Assembly (NCBI RefSeq): GCF_014652415.1
Contig: NZ_BMYT01000007.1
Coordinates: forward strand, 131,833 to 195,832
Length of the DNA: 64,000 nt
Reading direction: 5' to 3'
From: Affinundibacterium macrobrachii
GTDB lineage: Bacteria > Pseudomonadota > Gammaproteobacteria > Burkholderiales > Burkholderiaceae_D
Positions within the stretch are counted from its first letter, which is position 1; each line of letters starts with the position of its first letter. Shown in pieces: positions 45,299 through 54,144 of the stretch. A program made the position numbers and the translations under genes. The notes under the pieces are model-generated. The model was not told where the DNA came from. It saw only the letters and a list, made by a program, of their open reading frames with translations, and made no database searches.

Positions 45299-45763
45299 TT
45301 AAATAACGGAGGGTTCCCAACTAGTGAGGTGTTTGTGTACCAAATTGGCATCTGTTTCGATTTGCAGATTGCTACGAAACTCGTCATCAGACAGCATTTC
45401 GGCGATTTCAGACAAAATCTCTAAATGCTGTTGCGTGACATTATCTGGCATCAATAAAAAAATCAGCAGGCTAACAGCTTTACCATCTGGCGATTCAAAA
45501 GGGATTGCTTCTTGCAAGCGTACGAAGGCTGCAATTGGATTCTTCAACCCTTTAATACGTCCATGTGGAACTGCGACGCCATGTCCAAGGCCGGTTGAAC
45601 CAAGACGTTCACGGGCAAATAGATTTTCAGATACGGTGGAGCGGGCAATGCCGCAATTGTTTTCAAACAAAAGTCCTGCTTGTTCGAATGCCCGCTTTTT
45701 ACTCGATACATCTAAATCTAATAAAACATTTTCTTGGGGCAGAATTTTTGCAATATTGGTCAT
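45299..45763 (-). CDS. ptsN: Nitrogen regulatory phosphotransferase protein EIIA-Ntr
   Basis: A 154-residue EIIA of the fructose/mannitol type acting in the PTS-Ntr relay. The phosphorylated His lies in GHGVAVPHGRI (about residue 68). It has normal length and fold motifs (ENLFARERLGSTGLG, FLLMPDN, HLEILSEIAEML). It is followed by hprK and rapZ. The rpoN and hpf genes that usually precede it are not upstream here; a cyclic-di-GMP protein gene is. Confidence 0.95.
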   Translation of the reverse strand: MTNIAKILPQENVLLDLDVSSKKRAFEQAGLLFENNCGIARSTVSENLFARERLGSTGLGHGVAVPHGRIKGLKNPIAAFVRLQEAIPFESPDGKAVSLLIFLLMPDNVTQQHLEILSEIAEMLSDDEFRSNLQIETDANLVHKHLTSWEPSVI

Positions 45764-45934
45764 ATGGCGGAAAGGCCTGTGCTCGTTGACTAAATTTCTT
45801 ACAACAGGGGCTTTTGATACCGAAGTGATGTGCTAGTTCCCTGTTGCGGTCGATCTCAGAGCGCGATTATAGGCTTCTTTTGGCAGCGATGCGAATTTCC
45901 GTGTCGCATTGTGTTTATTTCAAAAGATAAGCAA

Positions 45935-48568
45935 TTAGTGTAAGGCTTGGCTGATTGCGTGTTGTTTGAGTAATTGTGAGAAATACTCAACTGAAATCGG
46001 TTTGCTAAAATAAAATCCCTGAATTTCATCGCATCCAGCGTCTTTCAAGAAATCCATTTGTTCAAGGTTCTCGACACCTTCCGCGGTAACGCTCATGCCA
46101 AGTGCGCTAGACATCGCAATAATCGCCTTGGTCAGTACAACCGAATCTTGGTTCTCAGGAATCTCGCGGATAAATGAACGATCAATTTTTAAATTATCAA
46201 TCGGGAACCGTTGCAGATACGATAGCGATGAGAAGCCCGTACCAAAATCATCGAGAGAGATACTAATTCCAAGCGTTTTAATCGCGTCAAAAACGGAGCT
46301 TAAGTGTTCAGCTTCGACCATTAAAAGGCCTTCGGTAATTTCTAACTGTAAGGCGTGTGCTGGTAATCCAGATTCTAATAAAACTTCCAAGATAAATTGC
46401 GGTAGCTTAGGGTCTTGAAATTGTTTCGGTGAAATATTGACACTGATTTTGAAATCTATATCAAATTCTTGACGCCATCGTTGTGCTTGCTCACAGGCTT
46501 TGGCCAAGACCCAGCGACCCATAGGCACGATTAAGCCAATTTCTTCAGCGAATGGAATAAACTCATTCGGCGCAATGATTCCCATTTCTGGCATTTGCCA
46601 ACGAATCAAGGCTTCTGCGCCAACAATACTGCCGTCAATTAAGCTGAGTTTTGGTTGGTAGTAGAGTAAGAACTCATCATCGACCAAGGCGCGGCGTAGA
46701 TTGCGCTCTAAAGTGTAACGATGCTGTGCGCGAATCATTAAATCAGATGTAAAGAATTGGTAATTATTTCGTCCCAGTTCTTTTGCTAAATACATCGCAG
46801 AATCAGCACAACGTAATAAGGTTGGGCCATCGGTACCATCATGTGGAAACACACTGATACCTATCGATGTGCCTAAATGATATTGATGCTGATCGATCAC
46901 AAACGGCTCGCGCATTTTGGTCAAAATACGGTCGGCGAGTTCTTTTAAGTGTTGCGCGGTTTCAAATTCTTCGACCACGATCACAAATTCATCACCACCC
47001 AAACGTGCCAACATATCGGTAGCGCGGATGCAAGAGCTCAAGCGTTTGGCAACGTCGCATAGCAAACCATCGCCTGCGGCATGGCCGGCCGTATCGTTCA
47101 CATTTTTGAAGTGATCGAGATCTAAAAAAATCACCGCTACTTTTTGATCATAAGCTTGCGCCAAGGCACTTGCTAGGCGATGTTGTAATTGATGTCGGTT
47201 GGCGAGACCCGTTAATGCATCATGCGTGGCAATGTATTGCAATTGACGCTCGGTTTCTCTCACTTCGGTGGTATCGGTAAATGAGATTAATACGGCTTCG
47301 GTTTTGCTATGACGCGAGTGTTGAATCGGCTGCACATTGACTAACAACCAGACAGTTGAATTGTCGTGCAATTGCATACCGATCGATAAATTCGAAATTG
47401 CTTCACCAGTTCTTAATACGATAGAGGCGGGATCATCACCAATTTGGATTTCACTACTGTCTTCACGGAAAATGCGTTTGAAGTAACGATGACGGCGACC
47501 AGTCGCTTCAATATCTTGAATTTTTAAAATACGTTTTGCGCTGGGGTTGCAGGTGAGGATTTTTCCACCCGGTGCAATCACCATAATACCTTCGGTCAAA
47601 TTATTCACGACGGAGCGATAGCGATCTTCACTAGTCGCTAAGCTATGCTCCATATTTTTCTTATCAATCGCCAACGCAATCACATGCATGGCATCCATGA
47701 TCAGCGTTTGTTCATCATCACTAGGATGACGTTGATCACGGTGATATAAATCGACCGTGCCTAGCAAGGTATTAAATGCGGTTTTGATTGGTACCGACCA
47801 ACAAGAGTGCATGCCATAGCGCAAAGGTGTCTGACGGTGTGATTGCCACACATCGCTGTGGGCAATATCCTCAACGACGATAATTTTTTGAGTTTTCAGG
47901 GCAACACCGCAAGACCAACTTCCTAGACCAATTTCTAAATGATCCATTTCATTTAGAAATTCTGCTTCCATACTTGGTGCGGCTGCTATCCGTAATTTTT
48001 GTGTATCTTGATCGTATAGCATGATTGCACAGACCGAGCCATTGTCGAGCAGACGCTCCATCCGATCACACACATCTTGCAAAATTTGCGTGAGTGGATT
48101 GTCGAGTGCGATCATTTCTAGAATTTCTTTTTCATGATGCAAAGCTTCATGACTAAGACTATTTTTAGGAATGCCGCTATGACTTAACTGCGTTTGAAAT
48201 GACTTGGCAAAGGCTTGGGTTTGCATGTCGCGCAAGCATAAGACATAAGCAGTATTACGCAACACGGGGAAGCTATGCAGTCTGAGTTCTATATTGACCA
48301 GCTCGCCTTGTCGATTGCGCAGTTGGCAAAACTCGGCAATCGCATTGGGTATTAAACTGCTACCCGCTTGTAAGTGGGTTTTGATTTGATTTGGATGACT
48401 AAATTCGAGGAAGGCATTCCATCGTAATCCACTAATTTCATGCAGATCTTTTGCGCGTAATAAGCTGATCCCCATGTGATTTGCATGAACGATGGTTCCA
48501 TCAACTAAAACAATGACAGCATCTTGTGCGTGCTGTTCGATGAGCATTTGCCAATTTACAGAATACAT
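45935..48568 (-). CDS. PAS-GAF-PAS-GGDEF-EAL cyclic-di-GMP enzyme
   Basis: An 877-residue cytosolic signalling protein without membrane segments. The order is PAS (about 1-120), GAF (155-305), PAS (310-435), GGDEF (445-605) and EAL (615-870). The cyclase motif RLGGDEF (524-528) is intact, with I-site RATD (515-518) for product inhibition. The EAL part has EAL (652-654), NISPKQF, EITEGLL, DDFGTGFSSL, KIDRSFI and AEGVE, all residues expected of an active phosphodiesterase. It could thus both make and break cyclic-di-GMP, depending on signals sensed by PAS/GAF. Transcribed alone, with 233 bp upstream to queF. Confidence 0.92.
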   Translation of the reverse strand: MYSVNWQMLIEQHAQDAVIVLVDGTIVHANHMGISLLRAKDLHEISGLRWNAFLEFSHPNQIKTHLQAGSSLIPNAIAEFCQLRNRQGELVNIELRLHSFPVLRNTAYVLCLRDMQTQAFAKSFQTQLSHSGIPKNSLSHEALHHEKEILEMIALDNPLTQILQDVCDRMERLLDNGSVCAIMLYDQDTQKLRIAAAPSMEAEFLNEMDHLEIGLGSWSCGVALKTQKIIVVEDIAHSDVWQSHRQTPLRYGMHSCWSVPIKTAFNTLLGTVDLYHRDQRHPSDDEQTLIMDAMHVIALAIDKKNMEHSLATSEDRYRSVVNNLTEGIMVIAPGGKILTCNPSAKRILKIQDIEATGRRHRYFKRIFREDSSEIQIGDDPASIVLRTGEAISNLSIGMQLHDNSTVWLLVNVQPIQHSRHSKTEAVLISFTDTTEVRETERQLQYIATHDALTGLANRHQLQHRLASALAQAYDQKVAVIFLDLDHFKNVNDTAGHAAGDGLLCDVAKRLSSCIRATDMLARLGGDEFVIVVEEFETAQHLKELADRILTKMREPFVIDQHQYHLGTSIGISVFPHDGTDGPTLLRCADSAMYLAKELGRNNYQFFTSDLMIRAQHRYTLERNLRRALVDDEFLLYYQPKLSLIDGSIVGAEALIRWQMPEMGIIAPNEFIPFAEEIGLIVPMGRWVLAKACEQAQRWRQEFDIDFKISVNISPKQFQDPKLPQFILEVLLESGLPAHALQLEITEGLLMVEAEHLSSVFDAIKTLGISISLDDFGTGFSSLSYLQRFPIDNLKIDRSFIREIPENQDSVVLTKAIIAMSSALGMSVTAEGVENLEQMDFLKDAGCDEIQGFYFSKPISVEYFSQLLKQHAISQALH

Positions 48569-48801
48569 AAGGCTAATAAAATTTATACATCAATCCAGCA
48601 GTTAGAAGGCAAAAGATCTCAGATAGACTAATTAAAAAAACAAGTAAATGTACTCTATGCAAAGGCACGGGGCAAGCTTGAATTTGTATCTCTATCCGAC
48701 TGAAATGTACTTACAGGTTTATTTTTGTTAGTGTAGACCCGCGTTTTAATAAAACATTGTTTTATCTCAGTGTTTTTCTGTAATGAAATTAGTAGTTTTC
48801 C

Positions 48802-49662
48802 TCATTGACGCGCATTGCGGTGATTGGAAGGCATTTTCCCAGTCGTAAAATTACTGCGCCAAGGATTGATATCTAAACCTCCACGGCGTGTATAGCGTGC
48901 ATACACCGATAATTTTTGTGGCTTGCAATACTGCATGATGTCGCAAAAAATACGCTCGACACATTGTTCATGAAACTCGTTGTGATTTCGAAAGCTAATC
49001 AAATAGCGCAAAAGCGCTTCTTGGTCTATCGGCGCACCAATGTACTGAATTTGCACGCTGGCCCAGTCCGGTTGCCCAGTCACTAAGCAGTTGGATTTTA
49101 ATAAGTGTGACACCAAAGTTTCTTCAATTGCGGGCTGGCTATGATCGGCCTGTAAAATCGTAGGCACAGGCGAGTATTGATCGACCTCGATGTCTAATCT
49201 GTCTAATAATTGTCCTTCGAATTCCTGAAAAACAGCTTTGCTGAATTGCTCTTGTGGCGTGAGCGTGATTTGAACTGGCGCACCAAAACCATTTGATAAA
49301 TCGGTTTGTAGCAAACTAATCAGCGCATCAGTGCCTGCTAACTTGGTTTGATTAAACGCGTTTAAATAAAGTTTGAATGATTTTGATTCGATGATATTCG
49401 GAGAATCAGCTGGTGCAAACACGCTCAAAATCGCAACTTGCGGCTTTCCTCGTAAATTCAACCAAGACACTTCATAAGCGTTCCAAAAATCCATACCGAA
49501 AAAAGGCAAATTAACTGCTTTACCATCAACAATCTTGAGTCCAATTTCTGCACGCTTTTCTGCTCTAGGAATTGGAAAAAGCAAGCTAGGATCGTACTCG
49601 GTTTGATACGCAGATGTTTTGCCTAACTGTGATTGTTCGGGCGTATTGCTAGAAGTGCTCAT
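48802..49662 (-). CDS. queF: NADPH-dependent 7-cyano-7-deazaguanine reductase (long form)
   Basis: Reduces preQ0 to preQ1 in queuosine tRNA-modification synthesis. The 286-residue product is the two-domain E. coli-type QueF. The catalytic Cys lies in [21 protein letters not shown], and [14 protein letters not shown] is also typical. ATG 49662 is chosen because longer forms would read through the ilvA terminator at 49681-49729. Confidence 0.95.
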   Translation of the reverse strand: MSTSSNTPEQSQLGKTSAYQTEYDPSLLFPIPRAEKRAEIGLKIVDGKAVNLPFFGMDFWNAYEVSWLNLRGKPQVAILSVFAPADSPNIIESKSFKLYLNAFNQTKLAGTDALISLLQTDLSNGFGAPVQITLTPQEQFSKAVFQEFEGQLLDRLDIEVDQYSPVPTILQADHSQPAIEETLVSHLLKSNCLVTGQPDWASVQIQYIGAPIDQEALLRYLISFRNHNEFHEQCVERIFCDIMQYCKPQKLSVYARYTRRGGLDINPWRSNFTTGKMPSNHRNARQ

Positions 49663-49680
49663 AATGTATTTTGCTTTGTT

Positions 49681-49729
49681 GAAAAATAAAGCTGGATAAG
49701 GCTGATCGTGATCGGCCATATCCAGCTTT
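49681..49729 (-). terminator. Terminator between ilvA and queF
   Basis: A stem of about 20 bp with one mismatch and one G-T pair: AAAGCTGGATA.GGC.GATC against its partner, 49688-49729. On the minus strand it is followed by ATTTTTC. It begins 6 bp after the ilvA stop and separates the two genes. Confidence 0.88.
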
Positions 49730-49735
49730 GGTAAC

Positions 49736-51271
49736 TTAACCTAAGAAAAGTTTATAAACCGGATTATTACTTTCGTCCCAATAGCGATAGCCAAGACCAT
49801 TTAAAAATTCTTTAAATGCCTTCATCTCTTTTTTCGGTACTTGTAATCCAACCAAGGTACGACCATAGTCGGCACCGTGATTACGGTAATGGAATAAACT
49901 GATATTCCAATTCGGCGCCATACTATTTAAAAAGCGCATCAATGCACCGGGGCGCTCTGGGAACTCAAAGCGATATAGCAATTCATTCTCTGCTAGTTCG
50001 CTCTTACCGCCGACTAAATGACGGATATGCAGTTTGGCTAATTCGTCGTCGGTTAAATCCAAAGTGGGGAAACCATGTTTGACAAAATTCTTTGCAATTT
50101 TGCTGGATTCTTCTCGGTTAGCAACTTGAACGCCGACAAAAATATGCGCTTCTTTTTTATCGCTAATCCGGTAATTAAATTCAGTCACATTACGTGGGCC
50201 TACCAATTCGCAGAAGCGTTTAAAACTGCCTTGGATTTCTGGGATGGTCACCGCAAATACTGCCTCACGCGCCTCACCAACTTCGGCACGTTCTGCGACA
50301 AAGCGCAGACGATCAAAGTTCATATTGGCACCGCAAGCGATGGTCACCATGGTTTCATTTTTTAGCGGTTTTTTGTTTGCTTTTGCGCGTTCGATATAAG
50401 CTTTGCAGCCAGCTACCGCAAGCGCACCAGCGGGTTCTAAAATGGAACGCGTATCTTGGAACACATCTTTGATTGCCGCACAGACGGCATCGGTATCGAC
50501 TAAGATGACTTCATCAACATATTGTTTGGCTAATCGAAAGGTTTCTTCTCCGACCAATTTGACTGCAGTACCGTCGGAGAATAAACCAACATCGGATAAG
50601 GTCACACGCTTACCTGCTTTTAAGCTGCGATACATGCCATCGGAATCCACGGTTTGTACACCGATAATTTTGATGTCAGGGCGCACCGCTTTGACATAAG
50701 CGGAAACCCCGGCAATCAAACCACCACCACCAATAGCGACAAAGATCGCATGAATCGGCCCCGCATGCTGACGCAAAATTTCCATGCCGACCGTGCCTTG
50801 CCCCGCGATCACATCAGGATCATCGAATGGATGAACGAAAGTGAGTTTGCGTTTTTTTTCTAAGGTTAAAGCATGGTCGTAGGCATCGCTATATGATTCA
50901 CCATGTAAGACGATCTCGATCGCATCGCCACCGTGAGCACGAACTGCATCAATTTTGACTGGCGGTGTGGTAGTCGGCATCACGATCACGGCTTTGCATC
51001 CTACCCGTTTCGCACTCAATGCCACGCCTTGCGCGTGATTGCCAGCTGAGGCACAAATTACGCCGTGCTTGAGTTGGCTTGGCGTTAAGTGGGCAATTTT
51101 GTTATAAGCGCCACGTAGTTTGAAACTAAACACGCTCTGCATGTCTTCACGTTTAAAGTGAATTTGATTGTCCATACGCTTTGATAGCGTTGGAGCCAAT
51201 TCAAGTGGAGTTTCAAATGCCACGTCATAGACGCGTGCGGTCAGGATTTTTTTCAGATAATCGGTAGCCAT
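49736..51271 (-). CDS. ilvA: Threonine dehydratase, biosynthetic
   Basis: Deaminates threonine to 2-oxobutyrate, the first isoleucine-specific step. The 511-residue product has the PLP domain with Lys in [12 protein letters not shown], the loop [13 protein letters not shown] and [12 protein letters not shown]. Two C-terminal ACT-like regulatory domains follow (about 335-511), where isoleucine and valine bind. ATG 51271 is chosen ([18 protein letters not shown]); no strong ribosome-binding site is seen, and the frame reaches a TTG at 51295. Its leader has an inverted repeat ATTCTGAAT/ATTCAGAAT at 51345-51368. Confidence 0.95.
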   Translation of the reverse strand: MATDYLKKILTARVYDVAFETPLELAPTLSKRMDNQIHFKREDMQSVFSFKLRGAYNKIAHLTPSQLKHGVICASAGNHAQGVALSAKRVGCKAVIVMPTTTPPVKIDAVRAHGGDAIEIVLHGESYSDAYDHALTLEKKRKLTFVHPFDDPDVIAGQGTVGMEILRQHAGPIHAIFVAIGGGGLIAGVSAYVKAVRPDIKIIGVQTVDSDGMYRSLKAGKRVTLSDVGLFSDGTAVKLVGEETFRLAKQYVDEVILVDTDAVCAAIKDVFQDTRSILEPAGALAVAGCKAYIERAKANKKPLKNETMVTIACGANMNFDRLRFVAERAEVGEAREAVFAVTIPEIQGSFKRFCELVGPRNVTEFNYRISDKKEAHIFVGVQVANREESSKIAKNFVKHGFPTLDLTDDELAKLHIRHLVGGKSELAENELLYRFEFPERPGALMRFLNSMAPNWNISLFHYRNHGADYGRTLVGLQVPKKEMKAFKEFLNGLGYRYWDESNNPVYKLFLG

Positions 51272-51487
51272 GGATGCAATCTTTTCAAAATACAAAAGTT
51301 AAATGCGGACATCATGCAAGTCCCATGGTGTGTGGGATGGCGTCATTCTGAATGGATAGATTCAGAATCGACCTCGATACCGGCGCGGTGGCGCTGGTTT
51401 TGTTTCGTATTTCATGTTGCGGGCACGGGTAATGCCTAGTGAATACAATGAAATAAGTGCAAAATATTTAAGTCCTGTCTCAAGCAT

Positions 51488-51493
51488 TATAAT
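51488..51493 (+). promoter_or_regulatory. Perfect TATAAT box upstream of yqaA-like gene
   Basis: TATAAT ends 30 bp before ATG 51524, a good place for a -10 box. The surrounding ATTATAAT is itself palindromic, so it could also serve the divergent ilvA. No clear -35 is seen. Confidence 0.4.
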
Positions 51494-51523
51494 GTATCCC
51501 TTCCTTACCTTTACGAAAAAGCC

Positions 51524-52015
51524 ATGATAGAAGCGGCTATTGCTTGGTTGTTTAGTGTTTTCGCTATTTCTGAAATTGGTTTGACAGCGGTGTTTGTCAT
51601 TAGTTTTGTTTCGGCAACTTTATTGCCTATGGGATCTGAGCCAGCAGTATTTGCCATGATCAAGGCCAATCCCGAATTGTTTTGGCTGACCATTCTGATT
51701 GCGACGACCGGCAACACTTTGGGCGGAATGCTCAATTATTTCATCGGCTATGAAGCCAAGCAGACTTTTGCCAAAGAGCGCAAAAGTCGCTGGTTCGGCT
51801 GGTTGGAACGCTATGGTGCAAAGACGATGCTATTAGCGTGGCTGCCGGTGATAGGCGACCCGATTTGCGCCTTGGGTGGCTGGCTCAAGCTACCAGCCTG
51901 GCCCTGCATGATGTATATGGCAATCGGCAAATTGTTGCGTTATCTCACCATGACGTATTTGCTTCTCAGCGTTCCAGATGGATTTTGGCATGGGGTTTCA
52001 GCTTGGTTGGGCTGA
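51524..52015 (+). CDS. YqaA-family membrane protein (DedA-like/VTT)
   Basis: A 163-residue inner-membrane protein with about four hydrophobic segments. The features LPMGSEPAVFAMI, TTGNTLGGMLNYFIGY and WLPVIGDPICALGGWLKLP belong to the YqaA/SNARE-associated (DedA superfamily) group. Distant DedA members move lipids across membranes; the job of YqaA itself is not known. A perfect TATAAT lies upstream. It is divergent from ilvA. Confidence 0.88.
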   Translation: MIEAAIAWLFSVFAISEIGLTAVFVISFVSATLLPMGSEPAVFAMIKANPELFWLTILIATTGNTLGGMLNYFIGYEAKQTFAKERKSRWFGWLERYGAKTMLLAWLPVIGDPICALGGWLKLPAWPCMMYMAIGKLLRYLTMTYLLLSVPDGFWHGVSAWLG

Positions 52016-52305
52016 GGTCTTTAGGCTACAGCGCGATTGCAATGTTGTGTTGGAATTAGGTGAGCTACAAATGAAAATCGCATCGGGGGATGTAGCGGAT
52101 TGCCAGTGTCAAAGCATTTGAAGTGACATGTAGATTTTGCTTGTCGTTGAAAATATGCGACTTAAATTTAAAGTTAGGTTCTGAGCAAGCAGCTAATTAA
52201 GCAAATGCATTGTTTAGTATTCGACTTTTGACGTAGGATGCTGAGAGTGTATTTCTTAGCTTGGCAAATGGCTTTGTTGGTCAATTTTAAATTGGAGTCC
52301 TAACG

Positions 52306-53757
52306 ATGTATTCCCGTCTTTTTTCTCTGTCTACTTTGTTGTACGTATTAACTGCGCCGGTTTGTCTAAACAGTGTTGCTGCGCCCGCAGTCCCCGCAGC
52401 CGTCGGCAAACAAGGCTTTCATGCGGTACGCTTGCCAGTTAGCTTTTTTGCGGAAAATCGCGCTCGTTTGCATGCCGAACTGAAAAAAATGGGGCCCGGC
52501 ACAATCGCTGTGATCAAGTCGATGCCAGAACAGCATCGCAATGGCGATAGTACGCACATGTATCGACAAGACTCCGATTTCTACTATTTAACAGGTGTCG
52601 AAGAAGCCGAATCCGTGGCGGTATTGGATGCGGATAGTAATCAAGCCTACACCTTGTATGTACGCAAACGTGATCAACGTCGCGAAGCCTATGATGGCGC
52701 GCGACTCGGCGTCGAAGGTGCATTAAAACTTGGTGCTGACAAAGCAGAAGCCTTCCCTGCGGCGGAAGATAGTTTAAAAAAGCTTGTGAACAAAGCGCAG
52801 CGGGTTGTGCTGGTATCCAATTTTGATGAAGACTTCCGTAGAAAGATGCTCGATTGGATTTACCCACTTGGCAGCGACAATAATCATTCTTCTCATAAGC
52901 GTATTTTGGTCGATGGTCGCCACCTCGTTGCGGAAATGCGTCTTATCAAACAGGCTGCAGAAATCGATATGCTACAACGCGCAGTCGACGTCACCATTGC
53001 CGGGCATTTGGCTGCAATGAAAGCGTCTCGCACTGCGACGAATGAGGGAGAGGTTGCAGGCGGATTTCAAGGCACCGTGCGTAGCTTGGGCGCGCGATTT
53101 ACTGGCTACGACACGATTGCTGGTGCAGGGCGAAATAGCTGTGTTCTACATTATTTGACCAATGATCACGATATCGAAACGGGATCATTGATGCTATTAG
53201 ATGCTGGTGCCGAAGTTGGCTACTATACCGCCGATGTCACGCGCACATGGCCGGTGTCGGGTCAGTTTTCTAAGGAACAAAAAGCCATCTACGAATTAGT
53301 GTTGAAAGCGCAAAATGCGGCGATCGATTTAGTTAAACCTGGTCGCGTTCATCATGAAGGCTTCGACGCCGCGATGCGGATTTTGAGCGACGGTCTAGTT
53401 GATCTCGGCTTACTCAAAGGCGACAAAGACAGCGTTTTCAAAAGCGGCGCCTACAGCCGTTTCACCATGCACGGTATTAGCCATTGGATAGGTCTTGATG
53501 TGCATGATACTGGCGATTATCAAATGGAAGCAGGCAAACGTGGAGGTCAGCGTGTTTTGGTACCCGGTATGGCCTTGACGGTCGAGCCTGGCATTTACAT
53601 TCCCAAAGATGCGAATGATGTAGACGCCAAATGGCGCGGCATCGGCGTACGGATCGAAGATGTGATTCTGGTAACGCCGGACGGCAATCGCAACATGAGT
53701 GGCAAGTTGCCACGCACGGTAAAAGATGTGGAAGCGGTGTTGAAGAAGTTAAATTGA
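52306..53757 (+). CDS. Exported Xaa-Pro aminopeptidase (PepP-like, M24B)
   Basis: A 483-residue metallopeptidase that removes an N-terminal residue before proline. Unlike cytosolic PepP it has a signal peptide (MYSRLFSLSTLLYVLTAPVCLNSVAA). The N-terminal creatinase-like domain covers about 35-200. The pita-bread catalytic domain carries the metal ligands: Asp in DAGAEVGYYTADVTRTW (two), His in MHGISHWIGLDVHD, Glu in VEPGIYIP and Glu in GVRIEDVIL. All five ligands are present. It stands alone; 290 bp upstream show no clear elements. Confidence 0.92.
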   Translation: MYSRLFSLSTLLYVLTAPVCLNSVAAPAVPAAVGKQGFHAVRLPVSFFAENRARLHAELKKMGPGTIAVIKSMPEQHRNGDSTHMYRQDSDFYYLTGVEEAESVAVLDADSNQAYTLYVRKRDQRREAYDGARLGVEGALKLGADKAEAFPAAEDSLKKLVNKAQRVVLVSNFDEDFRRKMLDWIYPLGSDNNHSSHKRILVDGRHLVAEMRLIKQAAEIDMLQRAVDVTIAGHLAAMKASRTATNEGEVAGGFQGTVRSLGARFTGYDTIAGAGRNSCVLHYLTNDHDIETGSLMLLDAGAEVGYYTADVTRTWPVSGQFSKEQKAIYELVLKAQNAAIDLVKPGRVHHEGFDAAMRILSDGLVDLGLLKGDKDSVFKSGAYSRFTMHGISHWIGLDVHDTGDYQMEAGKRGGQRVLVPGMALTVEPGIYIPKDANDVDAKWRGIGVRIEDVILVTPDGNRNMSGKLPRTVKDVEAVLKKLN

Positions 53758-54144
53758 AATTAGTGGGTTAGGCTATCGCATCCTGCCAATAGGATGCGAT
53801 AGCTTAAAAAGCATACTTCGGTATGTAGAAAAATGAACTTGATACGTTGCCTTCAGTATCTTGAATTTACTTGATAAATTAGTGTTGGGAAAACTATATT
53901 TGCAGGAACTGATGTAGGTGGCTACGATCTATTGGTAACTTGTGCTGCAACAATTCAACGTTCAATATCTGGCAAAAGCTACATATTTCATACTAAACAT
54001 TCAAGGTTTTTGGAGAAATACGGAATTTCCTCAGGCTTTTTCACAATATATCAAAAGATACCCGCAAAAAAGTAAAGGCTGATCCAGCATGGTGCAGCGC
54101 AATAGGCTAGAATGAGTTTTTAATATCCGTCTAACCATTTGCAG
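53758..54144. other. 387-bp intergenic region
   Basis: It holds the strong hairpin at 53772-53803, an AT-rich middle without an ORF of note, and TAGAAT at 54109-54114, which could be a -10 box for the oxidoreductase gene. Nothing else is recognisable. Confidence 0.5.
53772..53803 (+). terminator. Strong hairpin after the aminopeptidase gene
   Basis: GCTATCGCATCCT and AGGATGCGATAGC form a perfect 13-bp stem with a GCCAAT loop, 14 bp after the stop codon. Only TT follows before an A-run, so it may act as a weak or Rho-assisted terminator or an mRNA end stabiliser. Confidence 0.65.

Noticed and set aside
45324-45836. 170-codon plus-strand open frame opposite ptsN
   Set aside because: Antisense shadow of a certain gene; no domain or start signal.
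51372-51425. Short minus-strand frame (M-K-Y-E-T-K-P-A-P-P...) before ilvA as an attenuation leader peptide
   Set aside because: No Ile/Val/Leu/Thr codon run, no ribosome-binding site and no clear terminator/antiterminator pair.
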